Assembly (NCBI RefSeq): GCF_000521865.1
Contig: NZ_JAME01000004.1
Coordinates: 1 to 64,000 of the forward strand
Source of the DNA: Roseivivax isoporae LMG 25204
GTDB lineage: Bacteria; Pseudomonadota; Alphaproteobacteria; Rhodobacterales; Rhodobacteraceae
Direction of reading: 5' to 3'
DNA length: 64,000 nt
This document shows positions 1 to 9,543 of the stretch, piece by piece; position 1 is the stretch's first letter, and every line of letters starts with the position of its first letter. The notes beneath the pieces were generated by a model. The model made no database searches. It saw only the letters and a list, made by a program, of their open reading frames with translations, and was not told where the DNA came from. A program made the position numbers and the translations under genes.

Positions 1-246
1 GACCGCGGCGAGCGGGAACGCCCGCCCGGCCGCATCGCGGCTCGGCAGCGCCGCCACGAGGAGCGTTCCCTGCCCCGCCCGCATCACGGCGAGGAGCCCC
101 GCACCGGGCCACGCCGCGGGCCGCGCCGCCGCCTCGCCCAGCATCTGCGTGAGCCAGCGGTCGAGCGGCGCCCGCGCGCCCGGCGGCAGGCCGCGCGCCA
201 CGAAATCGCCCGCCGCCGGCAGCTTGCCGAAGAAGCCGGTCGTCAC
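1..246 (-). CDS. tagF: TagF, T6SS-associated protein (partial, N-terminal 82 residues)
   Basis: The 5' end of a minus-strand gene that runs off the left edge. It starts with GTG at 246, 11 bases after the tssM stop; no ATG lies in the gap. The N-terminus reads TTGFFGKLPAAGDFVARGLP, the signature opening of TagF/ImpM. In characterised systems (Agrobacterium, Pseudomonas) TagF is a post-translational repressor of T6SS and works alongside the PpkA/PppA/Fha threonine-phosphorylation branch. That fits the kinase at 24219 and the FHA protein at 6986 in this island. It is the last visible gene of the main tss operon. A phosphatase gene (pppA) or vgrG might follow beyond the edge, but this cannot be seen. 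Confidence 0.88.
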   Translation of the reverse strand, partial: MTTGFFGKLPAAGDFVARGLPPGARAPLDRWLTQMLGEAAARPAAWPGAGLLAVMRAGQGTLLVAALPSRDAAGRAFPLAAV

Positions 247-256
247 GCGGGCGCGC

Positions 257-3200
257 CTAGAAGCCGCGCGGGCAGGAGAAGCCCGAGAACATGGTCAGGT
301 CGAACGGGTTCTCCACCGAATTGGCGCGCAGGTTGAAGCTGGCGGAATAGCCGCCAGCGGACAGCCTGAGCCCGAACACCTCGGGCAGCGCGGTCTCGCT
401 CAACGCGCCCTTCCGCACGAGCCGCAGGAAGGCCCAGCTGCCGGTCTCGGAGGTGATGAGCTCGCCCGTGCCGTCCACGGGCGTGAAGGACAGCGTGATC
501 ATGTTGGTGCCGTCCGGGCCCGGCCAAGTCATCGGCGTGGGGCGCGCGGCGGCGTTGAAGTAGCTCAGCACCTGCCCGTCGACGTTCAGCGTGACCCGGC
601 TGGCATTGCCCGACAGGTCCCGCGGTTCGAGATTGAAGGCCATGATCGGCCCCGCGCCGCCCGGGAAAAGCGCGTCGCGCATGGCGCGCGCGTTCTCGAA
701 CGGCTGCAGCAGTTCCGCCTCGAGCCCGAAATCCGCCCGCCAGCGCCACGGCCGCACGGTCGTGTCGACATAGGCCTGCAGGTTGTCGTTGATGTAGTTG
801 TCGACGAGGCCGCCCGGCCCGAAGAGCCGCGCGAAGTCGAGGATGTTGACGTCGATCGCCGAGGACTGGTCGAACGGGTAGCGGCCGGCGGTCGCCGAGG
901 TGCAGAACGGCAGGATGTCGGCCCGCCAGCGCGCGTTCAGCTGCGCGATGACCGCCTCGCGGGTGACCGAGATGGCGTCGCCGGCGATCCCGGCGATCCA
1001 CTGGTCGATCGGGTCGGGCAGGATGCCCGCCTCGTTGGCGATGGCACCGGTCAGCTGCGGCAGGCCGCCGCGGGCGAGAAGCGCCGCCTCCGGGTCGGGG
1101 CTCGCCGCCACCGTCTGCAGTTCGTTCGACAGCGCGGTCAGCGCGGCGACCGCGTCGTTGAGGAGCGGTGGCTGGCCGTCGACTTCCTCGACCGCGGCGC
1201 GCAGGGGCTGGAAGTGTTCGGAGACCGGCGAGCCCGGCGGCACCGGCGGCGGCGCGTCCTCGCCCGACGCGCTGGCGATGCGCGCACCGGTCTTGACCAG
1301 CCGGCCGAGCTTGCCGAGCTTGTTCACCGCCTTCAGGCCGGCCTTCTGCGCCTCGGCCTGCGCGGCGTCGGTGCCGACGCCGTCCTCCTCGACCCGGGCG
1401 AGGTGCGTTTCGGCTACCACGGCGGTCAGGAGGCGCGTCAACGCGCTGTCGGTCGTCGACAGGTCCTTGAGGTTCTGCCGCGCCTGGACGAGGTCGCCGA
1501 TCGGGGCGAGCCGCACGTCGCGCAGGAAGCTGTCCCATTGCGCGATGAAATCGTCGTAGTAGAGCTTGAGGATGTCCGCCTCGAGCGTGTCGACCGAGGC
1601 CTCGGCGCTCTCGTTGCATCCCCCCGCGAAGACGGCGCGGTCGAGCTGCGCCTGCGCGGCCACCTCGGGCACGCGCGGCAGCACGGCGTCGTGGAAGGCG
1701 TCGTAGGTGAAGGCGCCGGGCAGGCCCACGCGCAGCGACTGCTCGGAGAGCCGGGTCAGCACCCGCGGCCCGTTCGGCCCAGCAACCTCGGCCGGGATCC
1801 AGTCGGGCAGGCCCGCGACTGCCGGATCGGACCGGAGCGCCCGGTAGGCGCGCACCGCGAGCGGGATGGTGCAGATGCTCTCGAGCGCGGTGGCGATCAA
1901 CCCTGCATCGGGCGCGATCTTGTCCTCCTCGGTGCCCATCCGCACGATGGCGGCGAGCTGGTGGTCGATCGCCTCCTCGGTCGGGAACACGTCGATGGGC
2001 GCGAAGTCGGGCAGGACGGTCTGCCACCAGACGTTCAGGAAGGCCGCGTCGTAGGGCGCCTGCCCGGTCAGCATCTGGTAGGCCTTGAGCGCGTCGAGCA
2101 GGAATTCCGGATCCCGCGCGTGCCGCCACATGGTCGCCTCGAGGAGCGCCACCATCCGCGGCTCGAGCACGTTGCGCAGCGTGTGGTCATAGGCGATGCG
2201 ATGGATCTGCGCGAGTTCCGGCGCCGCGGTAGGCCCGAGGAAGGTGAGCGGCGTGGGCGCCATCCCGGTCTGCGCGTTCACCGTCTCGACCGCCGCCTCG
2301 AGCGCGAGGTCGAGGTCGAGCGGATCGGTCGGCGCCTGCCGCGCCGCCACGTTGGAAAGCCGCGCCGAAAGCCGCGCGAGCTGGCGCTCCTGTTCCGCGA
2401 GCGCGCCGTTGTTGCGCAGGAACGAGAACAGGAAGAGCGTGCCGAGGACCGCGACCGCCAGCGCGGTCGCGGCGACCGCCCCCCGCCAGGCCCAGCGGCG
2501 GCGATCCTCGGCGCGGGGATCGAACCGGCCGAGCCCCGCCTCGGGGAAGACGAGGTCGGTCAGCAGGTTGCGCAGGAAGAACGACCGCTTCTCGCCGTGC
2601 AGCCGCCGCTCCGGCAGCGGGGCCGACAGGCCCAGCGACTGCGCGATGCCCGTCACCAGCCGGTCGATGGGCGAGCCTTCCTGCGTCGCGGAGGTGAAGT
2701 AGATGCCGCGCAGCCACGGGCTGTCCTCGTAGCGGCTTTCGCCGAAGGCCGCCTCGACCAGCACCTTGATCGGCTGGGTCAGCTGTTCCATCTGCGCGGG
2801 AAAGCGGAAGATCTCGGCGCGTTGCGCGAGCGGCAGGTCCTCGGAGATGCGCCCGACGAGCCGTGCCTCCATCGCCTCCTGCAGCGTCTTCATCTCGCGC
2901 TCGACGGTGACGCCGTCGACGCGGTCCTGGGTGCCGAGCGTCGCGCCCCAGACCTGTTCGCGCTGGCGCGAGTTCAGGTCGCCGAAGAACGCCTCGAAGC
3001 CCGGCACGAGGTCGACCTTGGTGATCATCAGGTAGACCGGCAGCTTGAGCCCGGTCTGCTGCTGCAGCTCCGACAGCCGCTTGCGGATCTCGCGGCCATG
3101 TTCGCGGATCGAGGCGGCGTCGCCCGCAAGTTCCTGCGTCGACAGGGTCAGGATCACGCCGTTCAGCGCGCGCCGGCCGCGATGCCTGACGAGCAGCTTG

Positions 3201-3808
3201 AGGAACCCCGTCCACTCGGCGGCATCGGCGTCCGGGTCGCTCTGCTGCTGGACGTAGCGGCCGGCGGTGTCGATCAGCACCGCGTCCTCGGTGAAGAACC
3301 AGTCGCAGTTGCGCGTGCCGCCGATGCCCTTGAGATCGTCGGCGAGGTCGATGGGGAAATGCAGGCCCGATTGCCGCAGCGCCGTGGTCTTGCCGGTGCC
3401 GGGCGGTCCGATGATGACGTACCACGGCATGTCGCGCAGGAACTTGCGGCCGCCGAGCTTCGAGCGCTTCATCTGCTCCATCACGCCGCGGAACTTGGCG
3501 TGCACCTCGGCGAGGTTCTCCTCTCCCGGACCGGCGCGCGCCTCCTCGGGGGGCGCGGCCAGTTCGGACACGAAGGCGCGGTTGGCGCGCGCGGCCCGCA
3601 TCTGCCGGATCAGCATCGACAGGAGCCAGAAGATCAGGATCAGCCCGATGACGACGACGCGGGTCAGTTCCCCGGCCAGCGGCTCTGCGGTGCCGATGCT
3701 CACGAGCGGGCCGTAGATCCAGATCAGCGCGCAGAGGATGGCGATGCCGATCGCCGTCCACAGGAGGCGGGAGAACAGGAAGCCGAGGATCTTCTTCAGG
3801 AACGACAT
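257..3808 (-). CDS. tssM: TssM, T6SS inner-membrane IcmF-family protein
   Basis: 1183 residues, the usual size for TssM/IcmF. It is the large component of the TssJLM envelope complex that anchors the baseplate. Two N-terminal membrane segments (about residues 8-30 and 50-68) precede a cytoplasmic NTPase-like domain with Walker A GPPGTGKT at 134-141. A third hydrophobic segment lies near 440-465, before the long periplasmic C-terminal part that contacts TssJ. The start ATG follows the tssL stop by six bases, so the two are translationally linked. Walker A is intact, unlike in some TssM proteins, so nucleotide hydrolysis is possible. No frameshift or truncation is seen. Confidence 0.96.
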   Translation of the reverse strand: MSFLKKILGFLFSRLLWTAIGIAILCALIWIYGPLVSIGTAEPLAGELTRVVVIGLILIFWLLSMLIRQMRAARANRAFVSELAAPPEEARAGPGEENLAEVHAKFRGVMEQMKRSKLGGRKFLRDMPWYVIIGPPGTGKTTALRQSGLHFPIDLADDLKGIGGTRNCDWFFTEDAVLIDTAGRYVQQQSDPDADAAEWTGFLKLLVRHRGRRALNGVILTLSTQELAGDAASIREHGREIRKRLSELQQQTGLKLPVYLMITKVDLVPGFEAFFGDLNSRQREQVWGATLGTQDRVDGVTVEREMKTLQEAMEARLVGRISEDLPLAQRAEIFRFPAQMEQLTQPIKVLVEAAFGESRYEDSPWLRGIYFTSATQEGSPIDRLVTGIAQSLGLSAPLPERRLHGEKRSFFLRNLLTDLVFPEAGLGRFDPRAEDRRRWAWRGAVAATALAVAVLGTLFLFSFLRNNGALAEQERQLARLSARLSNVAARQAPTDPLDLDLALEAAVETVNAQTGMAPTPLTFLGPTAAPELAQIHRIAYDHTLRNVLEPRMVALLEATMWRHARDPEFLLDALKAYQMLTGQAPYDAAFLNVWWQTVLPDFAPIDVFPTEEAIDHQLAAIVRMGTEEDKIAPDAGLIATALESICTIPLAVRAYRALRSDPAVAGLPDWIPAEVAGPNGPRVLTRLSEQSLRVGLPGAFTYDAFHDAVLPRVPEVAAQAQLDRAVFAGGCNESAEASVDTLEADILKLYYDDFIAQWDSFLRDVRLAPIGDLVQARQNLKDLSTTDSALTRLLTAVVAETHLARVEEDGVGTDAAQAEAQKAGLKAVNKLGKLGRLVKTGARIASASGEDAPPPVPPGSPVSEHFQPLRAAVEEVDGQPPLLNDAVAALTALSNELQTVAASPDPEAALLARGGLPQLTGAIANEAGILPDPIDQWIAGIAGDAISVTREAVIAQLNARWRADILPFCTSATAGRYPFDQSSAIDVNILDFARLFGPGGLVDNYINDNLQAYVDTTVRPWRWRADFGLEAELLQPFENARAMRDALFPGGAGPIMAFNLEPRDLSGNASRVTLNVDGQVLSYFNAAARPTPMTWPGPDGTNMITLSFTPVDGTGELITSETGSWAFLRLVRKGALSETALPEVFGLRLSAGGYSASFNLRANSVENPFDLTMFSGFSCPRGF

Positions 3809-3814
3809 GCCGGC

Positions 3815-5179
3815 TCAGACCTTCTTCTGCAGCACGATCTCGACGCGGCGGTTGCGCGCGCGGCCCTCGCCGGTGCCGTTGTCGGCGATGGGCTCGGTCG
3901 CGGCCTTGCCCTCGTAGGTCACGAGGCCCGCGGGCACGCCCGCCGCGACCAGCATGTCGGCGATGGTCCTGGCGCGGCCCTCGCTCAGCCCCTGGTTCGA
4001 CCGGAACGGGTTCGTGCGCTGGACGGGCACGCTGTCGGTGTGGCCCACCACGCGCACCGAGCCCACGAAGTCGACATTGTCGCGGATCACCTGCGCGATG
4101 CTCTCGATCAGCGGCGCGTAGACGTCGTTGATGTCGGCCTTGGCGGAACGGAACACCTCGGGCGTCGTCGCCTGCACGACGACCACCGCCAGCGCCACGT
4201 CCTCGCGGCCCGTGAGCGCGTTGGCGGTGTCCGGGGGCGCGGCCTCGGCGAAGAGCGGCAGGAGTTCGAGGACCAGCGGTTCGGGCGTCGCCGGCTGCTC
4301 GACCGTCGTGATCACGGGGCGAAAGATCTCGGCCCGCTCGGAGGGCGGCAGGAGCGCCGCGACCTCGTAAAGCGCCTCGCCCCGGTTCGACAGGCGCATC
4401 CCGAGCGCGACGTAGATGCCGGCGATGAGCGCGACGGCGATGAGCGCCACCGACCAGAGCGGCACGGTGAAGCGGCGTTCGTCGTCGGCCACCGCCACGC
4501 CCTGCCAGTTGGGCGAGAGGTCCGCATCCTCGGCGTCGCGGTCCCGCAGGACCCGGGCCATCTGGCTGCGAAGCTGCGCCAGCGCACCCTCCCCGCCGGT
4601 GCCGCGCACCCGGTGCTTGCCGCGGAAGCCGAGCGAGAGGCACATGAAGGCGAGCTCGAGCAGTTCCGGATCGCGCTCGGGATGGCGCAGCAGGTCCTCG
4701 GAGAGGTCGAAGAACCGCTCGCCCGCGTCGACGTCCCCGTAGAGCTGCACGACGATCGGGTGCCGCGGCCATCCGCTCGCCCCGCCCCAGGGCGTGTTGA
4801 GCGCGATGTCGTCGAGCAGCGCCGCGACGAACCATGCCGCCTGGTCCGCACGGGTCAGCGGCACCCCCGCGGTCACCGCGGCGTCGCGCGAATAGGTCAG
4901 ACCGTCGAGCAGGCTGTTGCGCAGCAGGTCGGGCGCGTTCGGCGGGGTCGCGCGCTCGAGTTCCGGCGCGAGCCCGAGGAGCGGCGCGAAGGCATTGACC
5001 AGGGGGTTCCCGCTCGCCCGCCCGCCGCGCAGGCGCACCGAGCGCCCGGGGGCGTCGGTCGCGCCGCCCCAGTGCGCGGCGACCGCCGGCTGCGGCTGCG
5101 CGGGGCGGTCCTGCACGCGCGGACGGATCCGGGTGCGGGCGGCATCTGTTTCCAGACCGAACGGGTCGTCCTTGGTCAT
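3815..5179 (-). CDS. tssL: TssL with C-terminal OmpA-like peptidoglycan-binding domain
   Basis: 454 residues. After a disordered Pro/Arg-rich N-terminus, residues about 65-225 form the DotU/IcmH domain (LLDDIALNTPWG, YGDVDAGERFFD). A single membrane helix lies at about 240-260, and the C-terminus (about 330-454) is an OmpA/MotB-like domain with GHTDSVPV and NRRVEIVL. This is the extended TssL form in which the periplasmic tail grips peptidoglycan directly, so no separate TagL is needed. It acts in the inner membrane with TssM and TssJ and docks the baseplate through TssK. The gene starts one base from the tssK stop and ends six bases before tssM. Confidence 0.95.
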   Translation of the reverse strand: MTKDDPFGLETDAARTRIRPRVQDRPAQPQPAVAAHWGGATDAPGRSVRLRGGRASGNPLVNAFAPLLGLAPELERATPPNAPDLLRNSLLDGLTYSRDAAVTAGVPLTRADQAAWFVAALLDDIALNTPWGGASGWPRHPIVVQLYGDVDAGERFFDLSEDLLRHPERDPELLELAFMCLSLGFRGKHRVRGTGGEGALAQLRSQMARVLRDRDAEDADLSPNWQGVAVADDERRFTVPLWSVALIAVALIAGIYVALGMRLSNRGEALYEVAALLPPSERAEIFRPVITTVEQPATPEPLVLELLPLFAEAAPPDTANALTGREDVALAVVVVQATTPEVFRSAKADINDVYAPLIESIAQVIRDNVDFVGSVRVVGHTDSVPVQRTNPFRSNQGLSEGRARTIADMLVAAGVPAGLVTYEGKAATEPIADNGTGEGRARNRRVEIVLQKKV

Positions 5180-5180
5180 G

Positions 5181-6515
5181 TCATCGGCTCACGGCATAGC
5201 AGTCGATCTCGGGTTCGCGCTCGAGCGTGCCGGCGACGCCGACGACAAAGCCCGGCGCATCTGCGAGCGCTGCCCAATGTTCGGACGTCCGGTCGAGCTC
5301 GAGGCAGAGCCGGTCGCCGTCATAGGGGATCTCGCGCGGCTGGGAATTGAGCGGCTTCAGCGGGATGCCGGTCAGGCGCGACTTCCACAGCGCGTCGAAA
5401 TCGCCCGCGGCCCCCACCGTCGCCTGGTCGACGAAGATCTTGCGCAGGAATGCCTCGGACAGCGCGCCGCCCACGCGCAGGACGATCCGGCTCGACCGCA
5501 CGATGTCGGGGTTGTCGATGCGCACGGTCCAGATGTTCTCGGAATGGCGCGCGACGCGCAGCGCCCGCGACTTGGGCTCCACGTGCCGGAGCGACAAGAC
5601 GAGCGAGCGCAGCGTGTCGGCAAGCTGGCCGAAGGCCGCCTGCGGGTCCCGGTGGTCGTAGGGCGCGATCTCTCCGAGCCGCCGCGCAGACGCGCCGTAG
5701 GTGGCGAAGCGCCCGGCGACCGAGGCCAGTTCGAGGAAGAGCTGCGAGGGGTGGAAATCGTTCTGCGCCATGAGGTGCGCGAGCCGCTGGCGCGCGGCGT
5801 TCGCCGCCTCGAGGATCAGGAGGTTCTCCATCGACGCGCCGGTGCCGCCGAGGACCATCGCGCCGTGCGCCTCGGCGATGCGGTCGATGCCGGTCACGAG
5901 TTCCTTGAGCAGGAGCCCGTACCACGGCACGGCCGCGATCGTCAGCGCCGGCGCGAGGAACCCCTTGTCGAGCGCCACGGCACCTTCGGCGTTCAGCCCC
6001 TCGAGCCGCGCTATGGGCAGCGTGACGTAACCGCGCGTCTCCTCCTCGGGCAGCAGGATCTTGGGCGCGAGGCGGGCGACCTCGATCTCGACCGGGTCGG
6101 CGCCGCCGCGGATCGCGTCGCGCACCGTCACGATCTGCCCGCGGTAGCGGGCGCCCGACGGGTCCGCGTGCGCCGGGTCGATCAGCGCCGCGCCCGCCGC
6201 CTCGGCCGGGACCGCGAGATGCACGAGGCCCGCGTCCGACTTTGCCGTCACGCCGACCGGGGCAAGGTCCGCCACCCCGTCCGGGATCGCGAAGAACGTG
6301 CCGTCGGGCAGCACGCCCTCCGCCTCGGACAGCGCGATCTGGCCCGCGTCGAGGGCGACGGGGTCGAGCGCGAGACGGGTGAAGCCGTAGCTCTGCAGGG
6401 GAGTCGCGCCGAAGGCCTGGCGCACCAGTGCCTCGGCGAACCTGTCCTGCTGTTGAAGGTGCTGGGTCCGGAGGAAAAGCCCCTCGGACCAGACCACCCT
6501 GTTGCGGTCGGTCAT
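5181..6515 (-). CDS. tssK: TssK, T6SS baseplate connector
   Basis: 444 residues, matching the TssK family in length and in the N-terminal signature VVWSEGLFLRTQHLQQQDR. TssK trimers link the TssEFG baseplate wedges to the cytoplasmic domains of TssL and TssM. Its N-terminal shell domain resembles phage receptor-binding proteins. It sits between tssJ and tssL, 13 bases downstream of tssJ. No anomalies are seen. Confidence 0.95.
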   Translation of the reverse strand: MTDRNRVVWSEGLFLRTQHLQQQDRFAEALVRQAFGATPLQSYGFTRLALDPVALDAGQIALSEAEGVLPDGTFFAIPDGVADLAPVGVTAKSDAGLVHLAVPAEAAGAALIDPAHADPSGARYRGQIVTVRDAIRGGADPVEIEVARLAPKILLPEEETRGYVTLPIARLEGLNAEGAVALDKGFLAPALTIAAVPWYGLLLKELVTGIDRIAEAHGAMVLGGTGASMENLLILEAANAARQRLAHLMAQNDFHPSQLFLELASVAGRFATYGASARRLGEIAPYDHRDPQAAFGQLADTLRSLVLSLRHVEPKSRALRVARHSENIWTVRIDNPDIVRSSRIVLRVGGALSEAFLRKIFVDQATVGAAGDFDALWKSRLTGIPLKPLNSQPREIPYDGDRLCLELDRTSEHWAALADAPGFVVGVAGTLEREPEIDCYAVSR

Positions 6516-6528
6516 GACTGCGTCCTGT

Positions 6529-6984
6529 TCAGCCCGTGGCCACCGTCAGGCCGCCCGGACCGACGGTGACGATGAGGGCGGCGTCCTCGGTGGGCGCCGC
6601 GACGGTGCGGCGCACCTGCTTGCCGGCGGGGTCGCGAAATCCGGCGGTCACGCCGATGAGCGTGGTGCCGGGCTGGATGGTGATCGGCCGCGTGGTCGCA
6701 CCGCCCGGCGCCAGCACCAGCTGGTCGGCCTTCACGAGGTCCGCGCCAAGCGCCGTCGCCGGGTCCTGCAGCGCGAAATACTCGGCCGTGTTGAAGGCCC
6801 CGGCACCTGCCAGCTGCAGCACCTGCACCGTCACCGGGCGGTCGCTGCCGTCGGGGCCGCGGTTCATGCCGGGCTGGCCGCTGGCGCGGACGGTCATCAC
6901 CGGGGGCGGCGCCTCGCCGCCGCACCCCGCAAGGCCAAGCGCCGCGGCGCCGGAGACCAGGAACAGGCGTCTCTCGATGATCAT
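6529..6984 (-). CDS. tssJ: TssJ, T6SS outer-membrane lipoprotein
   Basis: 151 residues from the ATG at 6984. That start is preferred over an upstream in-frame ATG at 7014 because it puts a short positively charged n-region (MIIERRL) directly before the hydrophobic core and lipobox LAGC, with Cys21 as the lipidation site. The mature protein has the TssJ transthyretin-like pattern, including FNTAEYFAL. TssJ anchors the TssM periplasmic domain to the outer membrane. The gene begins two bases after the tagH stop and precedes tssK. Confidence 0.92.
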   Translation of the reverse strand: MIIERRLFLVSGAAALGLAGCGGEAPPPVMTVRASGQPGMNRGPDGSDRPVTVQVLQLAGAGAFNTAEYFALQDPATALGADLVKADQLVLAPGGATTRPITIQPGTTLIGVTAGFRDPAGKQVRRTVAAPTEDAALIVTVGPGGLTVATG

Positions 6985-6985
6985 C

Positions 6986-8476
6986 TCACACTCTCCTCTG
7001 CGTTTCGTAGGCATTCCTGAAATCCGCGCCGACCTCGCCCAGGAACTGCTCCTCGGCGGCGCGCGCGATCTCGCGATAACGATCCTCGTAGAGCTGCCAC
7101 AGCTTTGCGCTGCGGCCGCCGGCCATGAGGCTCTCGATCAGGCCGACCTCCTCCATCTCCTTGGCGATCTCGGCGGGGTCGAACTTGTCGACCATGCGCC
7201 GGAGCGCCGTCTGCAGCGCGCTCCACGTGCGGACCTGGTGATCGGCCAGGTCGCGGAACGCGCCGCTCAGCGCCGCCTCGGGGTCGAGATAGCCGCGCCC
7301 GCGGGCCCGGATCACCGCCTCGAGCGCCTCCTCGGTCGTGGCGAGGAACTTGAGCGGGTTCACGTCACTGCTCGAGATGATGGTCTGCGCCACGCGGACC
7401 TTCTGGCGCTCCTGCGCGCGTGTCCGCAGAAGCATCATGGTCCCCTCGACGAGCGCGCGCAGGGACCGCCCGATCTGTTCCATCTCGGCCTCGGGGTCGC
7501 CGCGCGCGGCGTCGGGGTCGATCCCCATGCCGCGGAAGAGCGCGACCCGGAGCCGCGCCGCCTCCGCATCGGAAAACCCGGGCGCCGCCGGGGCGACCGG
7601 CGGCGAGGCGTCGACCGGCGGGGCCGGCATGTCCGGCGCCGGGTCGGGCGGCGCGGCGCGCACGCGGGCACGCTCCGGCGAGGCTCCGAGCTCACCGAAG
7701 GGATCGCGCGCGGCGGGTGCCTCGGGCGTCGCGGGATCCCCGGCGTCGGGCGCTTCCGCCGGCGTGGGCGCGGGGTCGCGCGGCGGCGGCCAGCTCGCGA
7801 AGATGTCGGGCTTCGGCGCCGGGGCGGCAGGCGCAGACGGCGGCGGGGCCGGCGCGTCCTCGACCGGGTCGTCGAAATATCCCCTGCCCGTCCGCGCGGT
7901 CGGCGTCTCGGGCTCGGGGCGCGGCGGTTCGGCCGCCGGGCGGCGCAGGTCGAGGCCGAACGGATCGGACTCGTCGAGCGGGCGCGGCGGCGGCTTCTCC
8001 TCGCGCTCCCAGTTCAGCGCGTCGCCGCGATCGCTGCGGATGCCGAACGGGTCGGGCAGCGTGTCGGGGCGCTCGGGCGGCGGTGGCGGCGGCACCTCGG
8101 ACGGCCCGAAGTCGAAGGCCGCGGGCATGCCCGCGCGTGGCGCCGGCCCCGACGCGCCGGGCGCCGCGCTGTCCACCCGGAAGGTGAAGTCGCCGATCCT
8201 GAGCCGCATGCCGGGCTCGACCGGCACCGAGTTCCCGGTCCCGAGCGGGTGCGCCGCGTTGTCGATGTAGAGCCCGCCGCTCGAGGCGTCGGTGACCATC
8301 ACGCGGCCGTCCTCCTCGGACAGGATGGCGTGACGGCGCGACACGAACATGTCGGGGTCGTCGATCTGCCAGTCGGCATCCGCGCTGCGACCGATCACAA
8401 GCTGCCCGCCGTCGAACAGCCGGTCGCCGTCGGGCTGCGGATAGGGTGCGGATTCGAGGACGATGCGCAGTTTCAT
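6986..8476 (-). CDS. tagH: TagH, FHA-domain T6SS protein
   Basis: 496 residues from the ATG at 8476, which overlaps the tssG stop by four bases. Residues 1-100 form a forkhead-associated domain with VIGRSADADW and SRRHAIL, the phosphothreonine-binding signatures. A long Pro/Asp-rich linker follows (about 110-290). The C-terminal part (about 300-496) is the ImpI/VasC-type domain, including the stretch around NPLKFLATTEEALEAVI. FHA proteins of this type are phosphorylated by the T6SS kinase PpkA and promote assembly. The kinase at 24219 is the obvious partner and TagF the opposing regulator. Confidence 0.93.
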   Translation of the reverse strand: MKLRIVLESAPYPQPDGDRLFDGGQLVIGRSADADWQIDDPDMFVSRRHAILSEEDGRVMVTDASSGGLYIDNAAHPLGTGNSVPVEPGMRLRIGDFTFRVDSAAPGASGPAPRAGMPAAFDFGPSEVPPPPPPERPDTLPDPFGIRSDRGDALNWEREEKPPPRPLDESDPFGLDLRRPAAEPPRPEPETPTARTGRGYFDDPVEDAPAPPPSAPAAPAPKPDIFASWPPPRDPAPTPAEAPDAGDPATPEAPAARDPFGELGASPERARVRAAPPDPAPDMPAPPVDASPPVAPAAPGFSDAEAARLRVALFRGMGIDPDAARGDPEAEMEQIGRSLRALVEGTMMLLRTRAQERQKVRVAQTIISSSDVNPLKFLATTEEALEAVIRARGRGYLDPEAALSGAFRDLADHQVRTWSALQTALRRMVDKFDPAEIAKEMEEVGLIESLMAGGRSAKLWQLYEDRYREIARAAEEQFLGEVGADFRNAYETQRRV

Positions 8477-9543
8477 GACGGTCCTTCCCGCGCAGGCGCG
8501 TGCGGCTCGGCGATGCGGGTGAAGCACAGGTCGTCCGCGTCCCGTCCCGGTACCGGGTCGAGCCAGATGCTCCGCCCGAGCCGGCCCGAGCCGAGGCGCG
8601 CCTCGGGAACCTCGTCGGCGGCGAGCACCATGCGCAGCACGATGTCGAGCTCCTTGCCCATGGCGAAGACGACGGCGTGGCGCAGCCGCTCCCAGGCGGC
8701 GGCGTCGTCGAGGAAATCGAGGAACTGCGCACGGGTTAGCGGGCCGAGGCGCAGTTCCGCCCGCGACTGCCGGTCGAAGACGCGCGCGCCCGCCACGGCG
8801 CCGGTGCCGAGCCCGCAATGCGCGACGCCGAGGCGCGTCTGCAGCGGCTCGGGGATCTCGATCCAGCGGCCGACGAATTCCTCGACCGCGACCGGCACCC
8901 GCAGCACCGTCTCGAGGAAGCGCGACAGCCGCTCGGGGCTGCGCGGCGCGAGGTCGAGCGAGGTCGCGTGGTGCAGCTTGGCCCCGTCGATGCGCTGGTC
9001 GCCCGTCAGCGTCTCGGGCAGGCCGATGCCCGCGATGGCGCGCATCATCGCCGTGATGCGGTCGCCATCGGCGCGGGTCACGTGGATCTCCGGCCGCGCA
9101 TCGGCCCACGCGCGCCAGTAGAGCCCGATCTGGCGATGCTGCAGCATGTTGACGAAGTCGAGGAACGAGGTGTCCGCCGTCGCGCCCGACGTGTCGCCCG
9201 CGAACCAGCGCTGCGACAGCCGCTGCATGATCCAGCGCGTCATGTGCAGGGGCATCGGTCCCTCGGGACCGATGAGGCCGATCACGTTCACGGCGACGTT
9301 CGGCGGCAGGCCCTCCTGCCCCGGTGTCACCGCGGCGACGTCGGAGGCCGCGAAGGCGAGCCGCGCCGTCTGGCCGAGCCGTGCGGGTTCGCGCTCCGCA
9401 CCGCCCGCGCGGCCGAAGCGACGCTCGCGCGTCTCGAGCCGCCGGAGCAGGTCGAAGAAATCCGTCTCCACCGCCGGGGGATCGTCTGCACCCGCGACCG
9501 GGCCGCTCAGATCAGGGCGCGCGTGCCTGGCGTCATCGGCCAT
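8473..9543 (-). CDS. tssG: TssG, T6SS baseplate component
   Basis: 356 residues with the TssG/VasB/ImpH layout. An acidic N-terminus leads into FFDLLRRLETRERRFGR, then GPEGPMPLHMTRWIMQR, the segment conserved in the family. TssG is the scaffold of the TssE-TssF2-TssG wedge that surrounds the VgrG spike. The assigned ATG overlaps the 3' end of tssF by 37 bases; a shorter start is possible, but no nearer ATG is convincing. The gene ends with an ATGA overlap into tagH. Confidence 0.94.
   Translation of the reverse strand: MADDARHARPDLSGPVAGADDPPAVETDFFDLLRRLETRERRFGRAGGAEREPARLGQTARLAFAASDVAAVTPGQEGLPPNVAVNVIGLIGPEGPMPLHMTRWIMQRLSQRWFAGDTSGATADTSFLDFVNMLQHRQIGLYWRAWADARPEIHVTRADGDRITAMMRAIAGIGLPETLTGDQRIDGAKLHHATSLDLAPRSPERLSRFLETVLRVPVAVEEFVGRWIEIPEPLQTRLGVAHCGLGTGAVAGARVFDRQSRAELRLGPLTRAQFLDFLDDAAAWERLRHAVVFAMGKELDIVLRMVLAADEVPEARLGSGRLGRSIWLDPVPGRDADDLCFTRIAEPHAPAREGPS

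Noticed and set aside
149-5350. Plus-strand open frame of over 1,700 codons opposite tssM, tssL and tssK
   Set aside because: Arg/Gly/Asp-rich low-complexity translation with no domain; it is the mirror of three well-supported T6SS genes in GC-rich DNA.
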